Below are positions 54,634-63,988 of a DNA stretch of 64,000 bases, in pieces. The translations under genes were made by a program, and so were the position numbers. Origin of the DNA: Staphylococcus succinus. Lineage in GTDB: Bacteria; Bacillota; Bacilli; Staphylococcales; Staphylococcaceae. The stretch's first letter is position 1. Each line of letters starts with the position of its first letter. The stretch lies in NCBI RefSeq assembly GCF_029024945.1, contig NZ_CP118976.1:186001-250000 (forward strand), given 5' to 3'. A model generated the notes under the pieces. The model did not search any database, was not told the origin of the DNA, and was given only the letters and a program-made list of their open reading frames with translations.

Positions 54634-56025
54634 ATGTCATCTTATAATAATAAGAAGTTTATCTTTACTATTGCATTAATAGCGACATTAGGTGGATTGT
54701 TATTTGGTTATGACACTGCGGTGATTTCAGGGGCTGAGCAATCATTACAGAAATATCTAACAGCTGATTATGGAAGTTTTATCCATGGTATGACTGTCTC
54801 AAGTGCTTTAATAGGGTGTGTCATTGGTGGATTATTATCTTCAAGTTTTTCCAGCCGATTAGGTCGAAAGCGTTCATTACAAGTAGCTTCAGTGTTGTTT
54901 ATTATTTCTGCATTATTGTCTGGGTACCCAGAGTTTATATTTTTTGAACCTGGACAATCAACTTTAGGGTTATTGTTAATGTTTAATTGCTATAGGATTT
55001 TAGGGGGCATTGGCGTTGGATTAGCTTCTGCAATTTCGCCAATGTATATCAGTGAAATATCTCCTTCCTCGATAAGAGGGACACTTGTGTCATGGAATCA
55101 GTTTGCGATTATATTTGGAATGTTAGTTGTATATTTTGTAAACTATGGTATAACATTTGGAGAAACACAACAGTGGATTGATTCAACAGGCTGGCGTTAT
55201 ATGTTTATGACAGCCGCTTTACCAGCAGTGCTATTTTTCGTATTACTATTCTTTGTGCCAGAGACACCAAGATATCTCACTTTGGTGAATAAGAATGAAG
55301 ATGCGCTTTCAGTACTTAATAAAATATATCTTTCAAAAGAACATGCACAAAAAGTGTTGAATGATATTTTATCAACTAAAAATAAAAAAACAGATGTAAA
55401 AGCACCACTATTTAGTTTCGGTAAAACAGTGATTATTATCGGCATTGTTTTATCGATTTTCCAACAATTTATAGGTATCAATGTTGCGCTGTATTATGCA
55501 CCTAGAATTTTTGAAAACTTAGGTGCAGGAGGACATGCATCGATGATCCAAACTGTAGTAATGGGGTTTGTAAATGTAATATTCACAATCATTGCTATCA
55601 TTTATGTAGATAAGTTTGGACGTAAACCTTTATTGATTATTGGATCAACAGGTATGGCAATAGGCATGCTTGGTATGAGTATTTTAACTGCTAATGGTAC
55701 GTTTGGTGTTATAACATTAGTCTTTATGGTCATTTATACAGCTTAATTTATGATGAGTTGGGGACCAATTATCTGGGTATTATTGTCAGAGATATTCCCG
55801 AATAGAATTAGAAGTGCAGCAATGGCTTTAGCTGTAGCTGTTCAATGGCTTGCGAATTTCACAATAACATCTACATATCCTTTTATGATGGATATCAGTG
55901 GGACGATGACTTATGGTTTTTATGCGTTGATGAGTATTTTATCAGGCATATTTATTTGGAAATTTATCCCTGAAACAAAAGGTAGAACATTAGAAGAAAT
56001 TGAAGATATCTGGAAATCTGCTTAG
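54634..56025 (+). pseudogene. Xylose-type sugar symporter broken by one in-frame stop
   Basis: A 463-codon sugar porter of the XylE type in the xyl operon, read as FGYDTAVISGAEQSL at the start, RLGRKRSLQ, QQFIGINVALYYAPRIFE in helix 7 and ETKGRTLEEIEDIW at the end. A TAA at 55744-55746 interrupts an otherwise uninterrupted frame in helix 10, just before FMMSWGPIIWVLLSEIFP. No other frameshift exists, so one base change explains the loss, and it looks recent. A second ATG at 55753 could restart only the last ~91 codons. A sequencing error cannot be excluded. Confidence 0.85.
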
Positions 56026-56036
56026 TCATTTAAAGA

Positions 56037-56118
56037 AGAGGTTGGGTCAATGGTTTGTATTGGTATACCGTTCAACGGATATCAGTGCGTAAACTATTAA
56101 TGTCCCAGCCTTTTTTAT
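56037..56118 (+). terminator. Structured terminator of the xyl operon
   Basis: AGGTTGGG and CCCAGCCT form the base of a long stem (one G-T pair), followed by TTTTTTAT. The ~50-nt interior folds further (ATACCGT with ACGGATAT), giving a branched structure longer than a standard terminator. Confidence 0.6.
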
Positions 56119-56176
56119 ATGAGTATGAAAAAATGAATTAATTAAATCATATTTAGAGTAAAGAAACTTATTAAAA

Positions 56177-56214
56177 TTGACAAAAATATGATAACGATTA
56201 TGCTTACTAGTAAG
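56177..56214 (+). promoter_or_regulatory. Promoter and palindrome of the Gfo/Idh gene
   Basis: TTGACA (56177-56182), 16 bp and TATGCT (56199-56204) form a sigma-A promoter. CTTACTAGTAAG (56203-56214), a perfect 12-bp palindrome, overlaps the -10 and the start of transcription, a likely repressor site. It is separated from the xyl operon by the terminator. Confidence 0.6.
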
Positions 56215-56251
56215 TGTAATATAAATTTTCTAGTTAAAAGGGGTATAGAAT

Positions 56252-57241
56252 ATGAATATTGGTATAGTAGGCGCAGGTAAAATTGTTAAAGAGGCATTGC
56301 CGATTATGGAACAAATTCCAGATATCGTCTTTCAAAGTATTGTTTCGTCAGGGCGAAATCCTCAAAACGTTGAAGCCTTACAAAAGCAATTTAACATTAA
56401 AACAGTATATGAAGATTACGATAAATTTTTAGCAGATGAAAATATAGATACTATATATTTAGCAGTACCAAATCACTTACATTTTACATATGCTCGAAAA
56501 GCAATTGAACAGCAGAAAAATGTGATTTGTGAAAAACCATTTACTTTAACAAAAGAAGAACTGGAAACGTTGAAATCTCTAGCTGAAACACATAGTGTAA
56601 TCATTATTGAAGCGATTACGAATCTTTATTTAAGTAACTTTGATGTCTTGAAGCAATCACTAAAAGAAATAGGAACATGTAAAATTGCGCAATTTAACTA
56701 TTCACAGTATTCTTCAAGATATGACAACTTTAAACAAGGTATTATACAACCTGCTTTCGATCCTCAAAAAGGTGGTGGCGCATTGATGGACATTAACGTT
56801 TATAATATCCATCTGGCCATTGGGCTTTTCGGTATGCCTAAAGGTGTGGCGTATTTTGCAAATGTAGAAAACCATATAGATACGTCTGGCATTTTACAAC
56901 TTGATTATGATGGAATGAAAGTGGTTTGTATCGGGGCAAAAGACTCAAGTTCTGATAATCAATCTTATATTCAAGGTGAAGCGGCAACGATCCAGATAAA
57001 GGGCCCAACGAATGAACTCAATGAGTTTGAATTAAAATATCATACCGGTGGTACACAAGTATTTAAAGTGAATCAACATGAACACCGAATGTATGAAGAA
57101 TTTGTAAAAATCACTGAAATTATTCAAAATAAAAATTACGACTTTGTGCGTCAACAGTTGGAACATAGTATTCATGTGATAGAGGTATTAGAATTAGCCT
57201 TAGATAGCGCGAATATCAAGGTAGGACCTTCTTACAAATAA
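56252..57241 (+). CDS. Gfo/Idh/MocA-family oxidoreductase
   Basis: A 329-residue NAD(P)-dependent sugar or polyol dehydrogenase: Rossmann motif GAGKIVKEALP (~6-16), the EKP motif (CEKPFTLTKEEL) and a C-terminal domain with GGALMDINVYNIHLAIG (the catalytic DxxxH-like pattern). It has its own promoter, but position beside the pentose operons suggests a sugar or inositol-like substrate. The exact reaction cannot be assigned. Confidence 0.85.
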   Translation: MNIGIVGAGKIVKEALPIMEQIPDIVFQSIVSSGRNPQNVEALQKQFNIKTVYEDYDKFLADENIDTIYLAVPNHLHFTYARKAIEQQKNVICEKPFTLTKEELETLKSLAETHSVIIIEAITNLYLSNFDVLKQSLKEIGTCKIAQFNYSQYSSRYDNFKQGIIQPAFDPQKGGGALMDINVYNIHLAIGLFGMPKGVAYFANVENHIDTSGILQLDYDGMKVVCIGAKDSSSDNQSYIQGEAATIQIKGPTNELNEFELKYHTGGTQVFKVNQHEHRMYEEFVKITEIIQNKNYDFVRQQLEHSIHVIEVLELALDSANIKVGPSYK

Positions 57242-57571
57242 TTAAAAGAGGATGGGGTATAAATTTCATCCTCAAAATAAAAGACTAATCCATATGAGAA
57301 TGGATTAGTCCTTTTTATATTTAAAATGAAGAAGTGAAAGTGACGAGCAGAAGAAATAAAGTAATATACATAAACGTAAGTATGAAGGGAGCGGAGCATA
57401 GGAGAGCGCCCGCTTCTTTTTTTGTTATTTTGATTAACGAAAATCAAATAGAATAAACCAAGCAAAAGAATACTAACTAACACAAAGCGTATCTTATTCA
57501 TCGTACAGAAAGGGCGCTAACATCTTACGCATAGCGCGATCTATTATAACCCTTGCTTTTGTTTATAGACT
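57242..57571. other. Intergenic region with convergent terminators
   Basis: Contains AGACTAATCCAT/ATGGATTAGTCC (57281-57317, T-run), ending the Gfo gene, then an unassigned stretch, a GC-rich hairpin (57387-57420; GGGAGCGGAGC against GCGCCCGCTTC) before TTTTTTT, and GCGCTA/TAGCGC (57514-57537), which may end the lar operon on the minus strand. No gene is convincing here. Confidence 0.55.
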
Positions 57572-58747
57572 TTAATTAGTCATAATATGATTTTTAATTT
57601 CATTTTGTATATGATTGTATACATTTGAAAATGATTCGTCAGACTGGAGCGCTGCATTTTTTACATCTTCAAATTCAGGTTTTGCTTTAATGATTTGATC
57701 TTGAAATATGCCTAATTTCACTGAAATTTCACCATACTTAGTATGTATCTTTTGGAATTGACGCTGCAGAATTTTGCGATGAACTGCGAAACTTCTCAAG
57801 CCTAAAGAAGTGGTGTGTCTCAGTATATAGTTTTCGAAGTGTTGCGCATTTTCAACACTACATAAGACGGTAAGTTGTATAGCAGGTCTACTTTTTTTCA
57901 TAGTAACGGGTGTGTAGTAAGCATCTAATGCACCATCATCTATGACTTGTTCAATAAAAAAACCTAGCATTTCTGGTGTCATGTCATCGATTTGGCACTC
58001 AAGTACTTGAACTTGTGTGGGAGTACTTTTAGGTTCAGTATATTGTATTACACGTAAGACATTGGGAAAATCAAAGTCCTTTGTACCCCCTCCATAGCCA
58101 ATATGTTCCATAGTGATAGCAGGTAAAGCGCAAACATCGGAAACCAAAGCTTTAATAAACCCCGCTCCAGTTGGTGTTGTAAGTTCGCTATTAACATCAA
58201 ATGAAGCAAGTGGAATACCTTTAAGTATTTCAGCAGTAGCTGGTGCAGGGACAGGATATATACCATGGGCGATATTGATTTTTCCGTTACCAGTAGGGAT
58301 GGGGGATGCATATATTTTATCGATATCTAAAGATTCAAGTGCAAGGCATCCCCCGATAATATCGATAATCGAATCCATGGCACCAACTTCATGAAAGTGC
58401 ACATCTTCTATAGGCATACCGTGAATCTTAGCCTCTGCTTGTGCGATGATTTCAAAGATATCTAAACTTCTTTGTTTAACACGTTTAGGTAAGGAGCTTT
58501 GTTTAATGATTTTAAAGATATCTGAAGCTTTACGATGGTGATGTCCTTCCTCAAAATCAATGGATAAAGTTGTTGCTTGTATACCTTGTTTATTTTGAAT
58601 TGAAAAATTAAGTTTAAAATTACTCAAAGGTAATTGTTGCAATTGTTGTTCAATATAATTTGTATCTGCACCTAAATCAACTAAAGCAGATAATAGCATG
58701 TCACCGGCGATACCCGCGTGACAATCAAGATAAATAGTTTTTGTCAT
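57572..58747 (-). CDS. larC: Nickel-pincer nucleotide cofactor nickel insertase LarC
   Basis: Inserts nickel into the pincer nucleotide cofactor of LarA using CTP. The 391-residue chain begins YLDCHAGIAGDMLLSALVDLG and contains DFEEGHHHRKASDI, VHFHEVGAMDSIIDIIGG (metal ligands) and a C-terminal part (LECQIDDMTPEMLGFFIE). It is one reading frame, unlike L. plantarum, where larC1 and larC2 join by frameshift. Last gene of the glycerate kinase-kdgT-larAEBC operon, with GGAG before the ATG. Confidence 0.9.
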   Translation of the reverse strand: MTKTIYLDCHAGIAGDMLLSALVDLGADTNYIEQQLQQLPLSNFKLNFSIQNKQGIQATTLSIDFEEGHHHRKASDIFKIIKQSSLPKRVKQRSLDIFEIIAQAEAKIHGMPIEDVHFHEVGAMDSIIDIIGGCLALESLDIDKIYASPIPTGNGKINIAHGIYPVPAPATAEILKGIPLASFDVNSELTTPTGAGFIKALVSDVCALPAITMEHIGYGGGTKDFDFPNVLRVIQYTEPKSTPTQVQVLECQIDDMTPEMLGFFIEQVIDDGALDAYYTPVTMKKSRPAIQLTVLCSVENAQHFENYILRHTTSLGLRSFAVHRKILQRQFQKIHTKYGEISVKLGIFQDQIIKAKPEFEDVKNAALQSDESFSNVYNHIQNEIKNHIMTN

Positions 58748-58764
58748 TGCAATTCACTCCGCTT

Positions 58765-59523
58765 CTAATGACTTTCAATCATTTTAACAATCATGGCAGC
58801 GTTATATCCGCCTCCAAAGCCATTATCGATATTCAACACACTTGTACCAGGCGCACAACTATTAATCATAGCTAAAAGGGTAGTAACACCTTCTAGATTC
58901 GCGCCATATCCGATACTCGTTGGTACTGAGTATAAGGGATGATCAACCAAACCTGAGACTACACTAGATAAAGCGCCTTCCATTCCAGCAATTACAACGG
59001 ATACTTTTCCTTTACGAATTGCCTCAATATGTGCGAATAGGCGATGAATTCCTGATACACCAACATCGTAAAAGCGTTGCACAGAGACACCCATAACTTC
59101 AGCAGTAATCGCAGCTTCTTCGGCTATCGGCAAATCAGACGTACCGGCACAAATAATTGAAGCATAGTGTTTGGTTTTTTCGATAGAGTCTATAGGTGTG
59201 CATACAATATTGGCAATAGTATGATATTCGAGTTGTGGATAATGTGCGATAATAGCATTTGCTTTTGACTTATCGATACGCGTAATCAATATAATTTCAT
59301 TGTGCTTCAATAAACTCTCAATAATTTTAATTAATTGAGCTTTAGTTTTACCTTCTCCAAAAATGACTTCTGGAAATCCTTGACGTTTCTTTCTGTGCAA
59401 ATCGATTTTAGCAAAACCAAGTTCGTCGTAGTGACTTAACTGCTGTTTTGCTTCGTCAATCGAAAGCGTATTATGTTTGACTGCTTTAAGCAAGGATTCA
59501 ATTGGATCATGTTTTTCAGTCAT
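58765..59523 (-). CDS. larB: Nickel-pincer nucleotide biosynthesis carboxylase LarB
   Basis: Carboxylates and hydrolyses nicotinic acid adenine dinucleotide to start the pincer cofactor. The 252-residue protein has the AIR-carboxylase-like C-terminal half: AGTSDLPIAEEAAITAEVMG, VGVSGIHRL, VIAGMEGALSSVV and DNGFGGGYNAAMI. It is 17 bp upstream of larC and 21 bp after larE on the same strand. GAAGGTGG precedes the ATG. Confidence 0.9.
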   Translation of the reverse strand: MTEKHDPIESLLKAVKHNTLSIDEAKQQLSHYDELGFAKIDLHRKKRQGFPEVIFGEGKTKAQLIKIIESLLKHNEIILITRIDKSKANAIIAHYPQLEYHTIANIVCTPIDSIEKTKHYASIICAGTSDLPIAEEAAITAEVMGVSVQRFYDVGVSGIHRLFAHIEAIRKGKVSVVIAGMEGALSSVVSGLVDHPLYSVPTSIGYGANLEGVTTLLAMINSCAPGTSVLNIDNGFGGGYNAAMIVKMIESH

Positions 59524-59544
59524 AACTGTGCCACCTTCACTATG

Positions 59545-60369
59545 TTATATTTCATTGTGCGTTTGAATAACTTCGTTCATACTACCTGTGCGATAGCCTT
59601 CCATGTCTATCGTCACATAATCAAAACCAAGCGCTTTTAAACGTTGTGTGATTTGTGTTCGAAGTTGGATAATTGTAGAAATATCATTTTCAGGCACTTC
59701 GATTCTGGCAATATTATGATGATAACGCACTCTTACATTATCTACGCCTAAATTTAAAATGAATTTCTCGGCTTCATTCACTTTATTTACTTTAGCAAAA
59801 GTTAAAGTTTCTCCATATGGGATACGGGAAGCTAAACTACATAAGGCCGGTTTATTCCATACTGGGAGGCCATTAGATTTGCTGATTGCTCTTACTTCTG
59901 ATTTATATAAGTTAGATTCTTGTAATACACTTCTAACGTTGAATTCAGTTCTAGCTTTTAAACCAGGTCTGAAATCATCTAAGTCATCCATAATCATACC
60001 GTCTAACACATAATTAAAGTGATTAGCTACTCTGATATTTTCAAGTTGTGTATACAATAAGCGTTTGCTGTAATACCAACTTTCCGGAGTGTTTTCAATA
60101 ATATAAGGGTTTTTTAACTCTTCTATTTCAGTTTCAGTAACATGCGCATTTAAATTTTCCGCTAAGCGATAGGCTTGTTCAAATTCTTCATTTCTAAAAA
60201 GTTCAGATTTTACTATAACCGCTTTAACATTATCAGTGCCTAAAACGTCGATGGCTTTTTTTAGTACAAGGCTACTATCGACACCGCCAGAAAAAGCAAC
60301 AATGACACGTTCCATGTCACTTAAGATAGTTTCCAATTGTTGTTCTTTATTCATTATTTTAGTTAACAT
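59545..60369 (-). CDS. larE: ATP-dependent sacrificial sulfur transferase LarE
   Basis: Adds sulfur to the pincer cofactor, giving up its own cysteine sulfur. In 274 residues there is the PP-loop SGGVDSS (27-33) for ATP and the motif CSLASRIPYG. Cys177 and Ser181 correspond one-for-one with L. plantarum Cys176 and Ser180, so the sacrificial Cys type is retained. GGAGG lies before ATG at 60369. Third from the operon's 3' end. Confidence 0.9.
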   Translation of the reverse strand: MLTKIMNKEQQLETILSDMERVIVAFSGGVDSSLVLKKAIDVLGTDNVKAVIVKSELFRNEEFEQAYRLAENLNAHVTETEIEELKNPYIIENTPESWYYSKRLLYTQLENIRVANHFNYVLDGMIMDDLDDFRPGLKARTEFNVRSVLQESNLYKSEVRAISKSNGLPVWNKPALCSLASRIPYGETLTFAKVNKVNEAEKFILNLGVDNVRVRYHHNIARIEVPENDISTIIQLRTQITQRLKALGFDYVTIDMEGYRTGSMNEVIQTHNEI

Positions 60370-60386
60370 AGTTTTTCCTCCTATAA

Positions 60387-61649
60387 TTATGATTCTACAT
60401 ATGGAATCGTAAGTGGACCCAAAGGCATCACGCCAATAGACATATCTTGCCCATATTTATGTTCAAGATCTTCGAGTGTGTCAGCGATATTATGAATAGG
60501 ATGTATCATCGCATCTCGTGCTTGTTGGTCGCTAAGCGTTGAATATAAATAAACGTCTGCAAAATTTTGAATAGAGGCTTGCTTTTGAACTTGCCATTGA
60601 TCAAGCATCCCAAATTTAGGGTCATTAATCATATCGAGTAATTTCTGTGGCGAATCTGCCATTTTCAAGATTTCAGCAAAATTACCATGGTCAGGATATC
60701 CATCAATACACTCTGAAAACATAATAATGCTACCGCCTTTTTTAACAACTTTATGTGCCGCACTCATGCCTTTAACGGTTTGATATAAATTTTGGTCTAA
60801 TGGATAACCTGAATTAGAAGCTATAACAACATCAAAGCGTTTTTCACACTTGAACATTGCATGTGCTTTAGCATATTCACAGCCTTTATCATGTGCTTGA
60901 TATAACTCTCCAGAAAATACTGCAGTAATATTCTTTTCCTTATTTAATGTAACGTTAAGCATAAAGTCCGGTTTACACATAGCATTTATTTCCCGGGTCA
61001 TATTTTGTACGGGATTGTCATACATATTGCCCCAAGTAGAACGTATATCACCAATCATCTTAGCATTATGAAAAGTCATAATTGTTTCGATACCAGCAAT
61101 TCCTGGCATGATGCCTTTAGGGCCACCTGAAAATCCAGCAAAGAAATGAGGCTCAATAAAACCAGTGACAATCTTAAAATCAGATTCTACATATTCTTTA
61201 TTTAAATAAACGTCACAACCATATCGACTATGACCGACTTTTTTCAAAGCAGCTTTATCATTACAGTGGTTATGGACAATCTTAACTTTATTAACGATAT
61301 CTTCGCCAAGCATTTGAATGAGTTCATCTCGTGTTTGATCACGATGTGTACCAGTTCCATTAATAATGACAAAATTTTCTATAGGTACATGGCTCAGTGT
61401 TTCTATGAGTAAAGGTACTAAAATGTGATTAGGTGTAGGACGAGTAATATCGCTTATCACAATTGATACAGTTTGATCAGATCGAACCATTTCTTGTAAA
61501 GGTTTAGTGCCAATAGGGTGTTGTAAAGATGATTTAATTGCTCCAATATCATCGTCAAGTGCTGCTATATTTTGGGGTTCAATTAGTATGCTGTGTTCAG
61601 GTAAATCTAATTCAATTTCAGATTGACCATATAATATATTTGTTTTCAA
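60387..61649 (-). CDS. larA: LarA-family nickel-pincer hydroxyacid racemase/epimerase
   Basis: Racemises a 2-hydroxy acid (lactate in L. plantarum) with a nickel pincer cofactor bound covalently to lysine. TTG start after GGAGG. The 420 residues preserve the active site at a constant offset of six from L. plantarum: His102 (GTGTHRD), His168 (EPHFFAGFSGGPKG), Lys178 in that motif and His194 (MTFHNAKM). The family includes lactate, malate and other epimerases, so the lactate assignment is not certain; its operon partners are a glycerate kinase and a KdgT permease. Confidence 0.85.
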   Translation of the reverse strand: MKTNILYGQSEIELDLPEHSILIEPQNIAALDDDIGAIKSSLQHPIGTKPLQEMVRSDQTVSIVISDITRPTPNHILVPLLIETLSHVPIENFVIINGTGTHRDQTRDELIQMLGEDIVNKVKIVHNHCNDKAALKKVGHSRYGCDVYLNKEYVESDFKIVTGFIEPHFFAGFSGGPKGIMPGIAGIETIMTFHNAKMIGDIRSTWGNMYDNPVQNMTREINAMCKPDFMLNVTLNKEKNITAVFSGELYQAHDKGCEYAKAHAMFKCEKRFDVVIASNSGYPLDQNLYQTVKGMSAAHKVVKKGGSIIMFSECIDGYPDHGNFAEILKMADSPQKLLDMINDPKFGMLDQWQVQKQASIQNFADVYLYSTLSDQQARDAMIHPIHNIADTLEDLEHKYGQDMSIGVMPLGPLTIPYVES

Positions 61650-61673
61650 AATGGGCCTCCTTAACTTTTGAAC

Positions 61674-62819
61674 TTAATTTCGGTACTGATATCGAGATGC
61701 AGTTACCTGTTTTAATTTATAAAATTTTGGTTTAGTTTTTTTAAAATGTTCTTCTGTACCAATAATTCCTTTGTTTTTTTGATATTTATCTATTAAAATG
61801 ACGCCAATTGGACATAGTATCGCTGTTGTAATAGAAGAAACTGAAATTTGTGCTGTAGCGATGGGGGCTACTTTTTCTATCATTTGAAATTCACTATGAC
61901 TTAAATTACCATTAGCTAAAGCTGTTGAAGCTGCAGCTACAACAGCTGCAGGTGTAGAGACTGCATTACCTGCCGTAGATGCTTCTGAAATCGGAGCGAT
62001 GACGCTTTTTTCTTTAAATAATTTGAATGCTAAAATACCTGTAATTGCAGTACCAATAAATGTTAAAACTGCTAAAGTTAAACCACCAGATAGCACAGAA
62101 AAATTAAAGAATTCAGCTAAATTCATGCCTGCTCCTAGTGAAAAAGCAAAAAAAGGTATGAGTATAGATTCCCCAGGTCTTAAAAAATCCGAAATCTTAG
62201 AATCTAAATTACCTAAAATCATACCTATACTCAGTGGAAGTAGGACTGAAATAAATGAAATTATCGGGAAACTTGTACCTATAAAGCCTAAAGATATTAA
62301 CGTCAGTAATGGGCCGTCATTTATTGCTAGTATAGATAATCCACCTATATCCGAACGGTTTCCATATGAACTAGTCAAAGCTGCATACACACCGCTATTA
62401 CTATTAGTCATTGCAGCGATGATAGCTATAGTAGATAATCCAAACAAGCCTGACCATGGATCAAATATACTACCGAGCAATAGACCGACACCTAATCCAG
62501 AAAAATATTTCGTAGATGTAAGTAATATACCCTTTTTTAAAGCTTTACCACCGATTTTTAAGTTCATTTGGCTCCCTACGCAGAAGATAAAGAGCGCAAT
62601 GAGTACTAAAGAACTATCTTTAAATAGTTCTTGGGAAAATCCACCAATTTGCAACATTTCATAATTGCCATTTTCTGTTTCAGGTGCGCCTAAAAATTTT
62701 AATGTATTCATAATAATAGGTAAATGTAATTGATCAATTGTATTGATAGTAGCTCCTAATAGTAATGGAACAACCATTAATCCCCCAGGTATTTTTTCTA
62801 TTGTATCTTTGATTCTCAT
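61674..62819 (-). CDS. KdgT-family 2-keto-3-deoxygluconate-type permease
   Basis: A 381-residue membrane protein with about ten helices. It matches the KdgT family (IPGGLMVVPLLLGATINTI, FCVGSQMNLKIGGKALKKG, GGLSILAINDGPLLTL, EASTAGNAVSTPAA). The start is taken at ATG 62819; the ATG at 62828 touches the GGGG ribosome-binding site. Lying between glycerate kinase and larA, it may carry a hydroxy acid such as glycerate rather than keto-deoxygluconate. No KDG aldolase or kinase is seen. Confidence 0.78.
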   Translation of the reverse strand: MRIKDTIEKIPGGLMVVPLLLGATINTIDQLHLPIIMNTLKFLGAPETENGNYEMLQIGGFSQELFKDSSLVLIALFIFCVGSQMNLKIGGKALKKGILLTSTKYFSGLGVGLLLGSIFDPWSGLFGLSTIAIIAAMTNSNSGVYAALTSSYGNRSDIGGLSILAINDGPLLTLISLGFIGTSFPIISFISVLLPLSIGMILGNLDSKISDFLRPGESILIPFFAFSLGAGMNLAEFFNFSVLSGGLTLAVLTFIGTAITGILAFKLFKEKSVIAPISEASTAGNAVSTPAAVVAAASTALANGNLSHSEFQMIEKVAPIATAQISVSSITTAILCPIGVILIDKYQKNKGIIGTEEHFKKTKPKFYKLKQVTASRYQYRN

Positions 62820-62844
62820 AACAAACATCCCCTTAAATATGTGA

Positions 62845-63975
62845 TTAGTTATGGAAAAATGTTCTTACAATATTCTTAGTTGCTTTTTTTATTAATTTTT
62901 CCGAATTTGCTATTGTCTCTGCAAGTGACCTTGGACCATCCGATAAACTAAAAGCACTAACTACACCGAAATCTTTATATTGTTCAATGTCTATATCCAC
63001 AGTACCTCCGATAAAAATAACTGGAACATTATAGCGTTTGGCACATTTCGCAATCCCTATAGGTGTTTTTCCAAAAAATGTTTGAAAATCTATTTTGCCT
63101 TCACCGGTAATTAGTAAATCTGCATTCGGTAAATAGCTTTCTAAATGAGTGTGGGCAATAACGACTTGGATTCCATCTTCAAAATGACTTGGAAAAAATG
63201 CTTTGAAGGCACCACCAAGTCCTCCAGCAGCACCAGCGCCTGGTAGGGTATGTAGACGAATACCTGTGTAACTTTCTATGATATTTGCCCAATGTGCCAT
63301 ATATTTATCTAGTTGTTGGCGCTCAATTTCCGAAGCACCTTTTTGTTTGGCAAATACATGAGAAGCACCATCCGGACCAATGAATGGATTTTGTACATCT
63401 GTAGCGATTGTAAATTCACTGTGTGCAATACGATCATCGAAAGAAGATAAATCAATTTGCTTAATATGTTGTAAGTTACCGCCACCAAAATTGATCTGAT
63501 TACCAAAATCATCTATTAACTGTGCACCTAACGCTTGTAACATACCAGCGCCACCATCATTCGTTGCAGAACCACCGATAGCTAAAATAAATTTAGTATA
63601 TCCTTTGTCTAAAGCATGTTTAATTATTTCACCAGTACCAAAAGTTGTAGTCAGCATAGCATTTAAGCGATGCTCTGGAACATGCTTTAAGCCAGATGCT
63701 TCTGCCATTTCAATGACACATGTTTCGTTATCGCCTAATATTCCGTACTGTGCACGCACTTTATTACCTAGCGGACCGGTTACATTAACGGGGATAAATT
63801 GGCCAGTAGTAGCATTAACTAAAGCTTCCATAGTTCCTTCGCCACCATCTCCGACAGGTAAGGCGTGTATCTCTGCTAATGGATAGACTTCTCTGATACT
63901 CTCAGTCATAAATTGTGTCACTTCTGTAGCTGACATACTTCCTTTGAATGAATCTGGAGCTAGAATAATTTTCAA
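62845..63975 (-). CDS. Glycerate kinase (GlxK/GarK family)
   Basis: Phosphorylates D-glycerate to a phosphoglycerate that enters glycolysis. The 376 residues start at TTG 63975 (GAGGTG six bases before), with KIILAPDSFKGSMSA, VGDGGEGTMEAL, GGSATNDGGAGMLQALG and GEGKIDFQTFFGKTPIG. The ORF can be read three codons further upstream but that GTG is in the ribosome-binding site. First visible gene of the operon that ends with larC. Confidence 0.88.
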   Translation of the reverse strand: MKIILAPDSFKGSMSATEVTQFMTESIREVYPLAEIHALPVGDGGEGTMEALVNATTGQFIPVNVTGPLGNKVRAQYGILGDNETCVIEMAEASGLKHVPEHRLNAMLTTTFGTGEIIKHALDKGYTKFILAIGGSATNDGGAGMLQALGAQLIDDFGNQINFGGGNLQHIKQIDLSSFDDRIAHSEFTIATDVQNPFIGPDGASHVFAKQKGASEIERQQLDKYMAHWANIIESYTGIRLHTLPGAGAAGGLGGAFKAFFPSHFEDGIQVVIAHTHLESYLPNADLLITGEGKIDFQTFFGKTPIGIAKCAKRYNVPVIFIGGTVDIDIEQYKDFGVVSAFSLSDGPRSLAETIANSEKLIKKATKNIVRTFFHN

Positions 63976-63988
63976 TTTAAACACCTCT

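Noticed and set aside
54634..56025. Selenocysteine or programmed readthrough at the symporter stop
   Set aside because: The codon is TAA, not TGA, and no downstream structure is evident; a simple nonsense mutation is the better reading.
57232..57501. An 89-codon minus-strand frame with a hydrophobic N-terminus
   Set aside because: No ribosome-binding site precedes the ATG, and most of the frame covers terminator hairpins.
59545..60369. Apparent shift of the LarE catalytic Cys (CSLASR rather than CLASR)
   Set aside because: The Cys177/Ser181 spacing equals Cys176/Ser180 of L. plantarum LarE, so the catalytic type is preserved.
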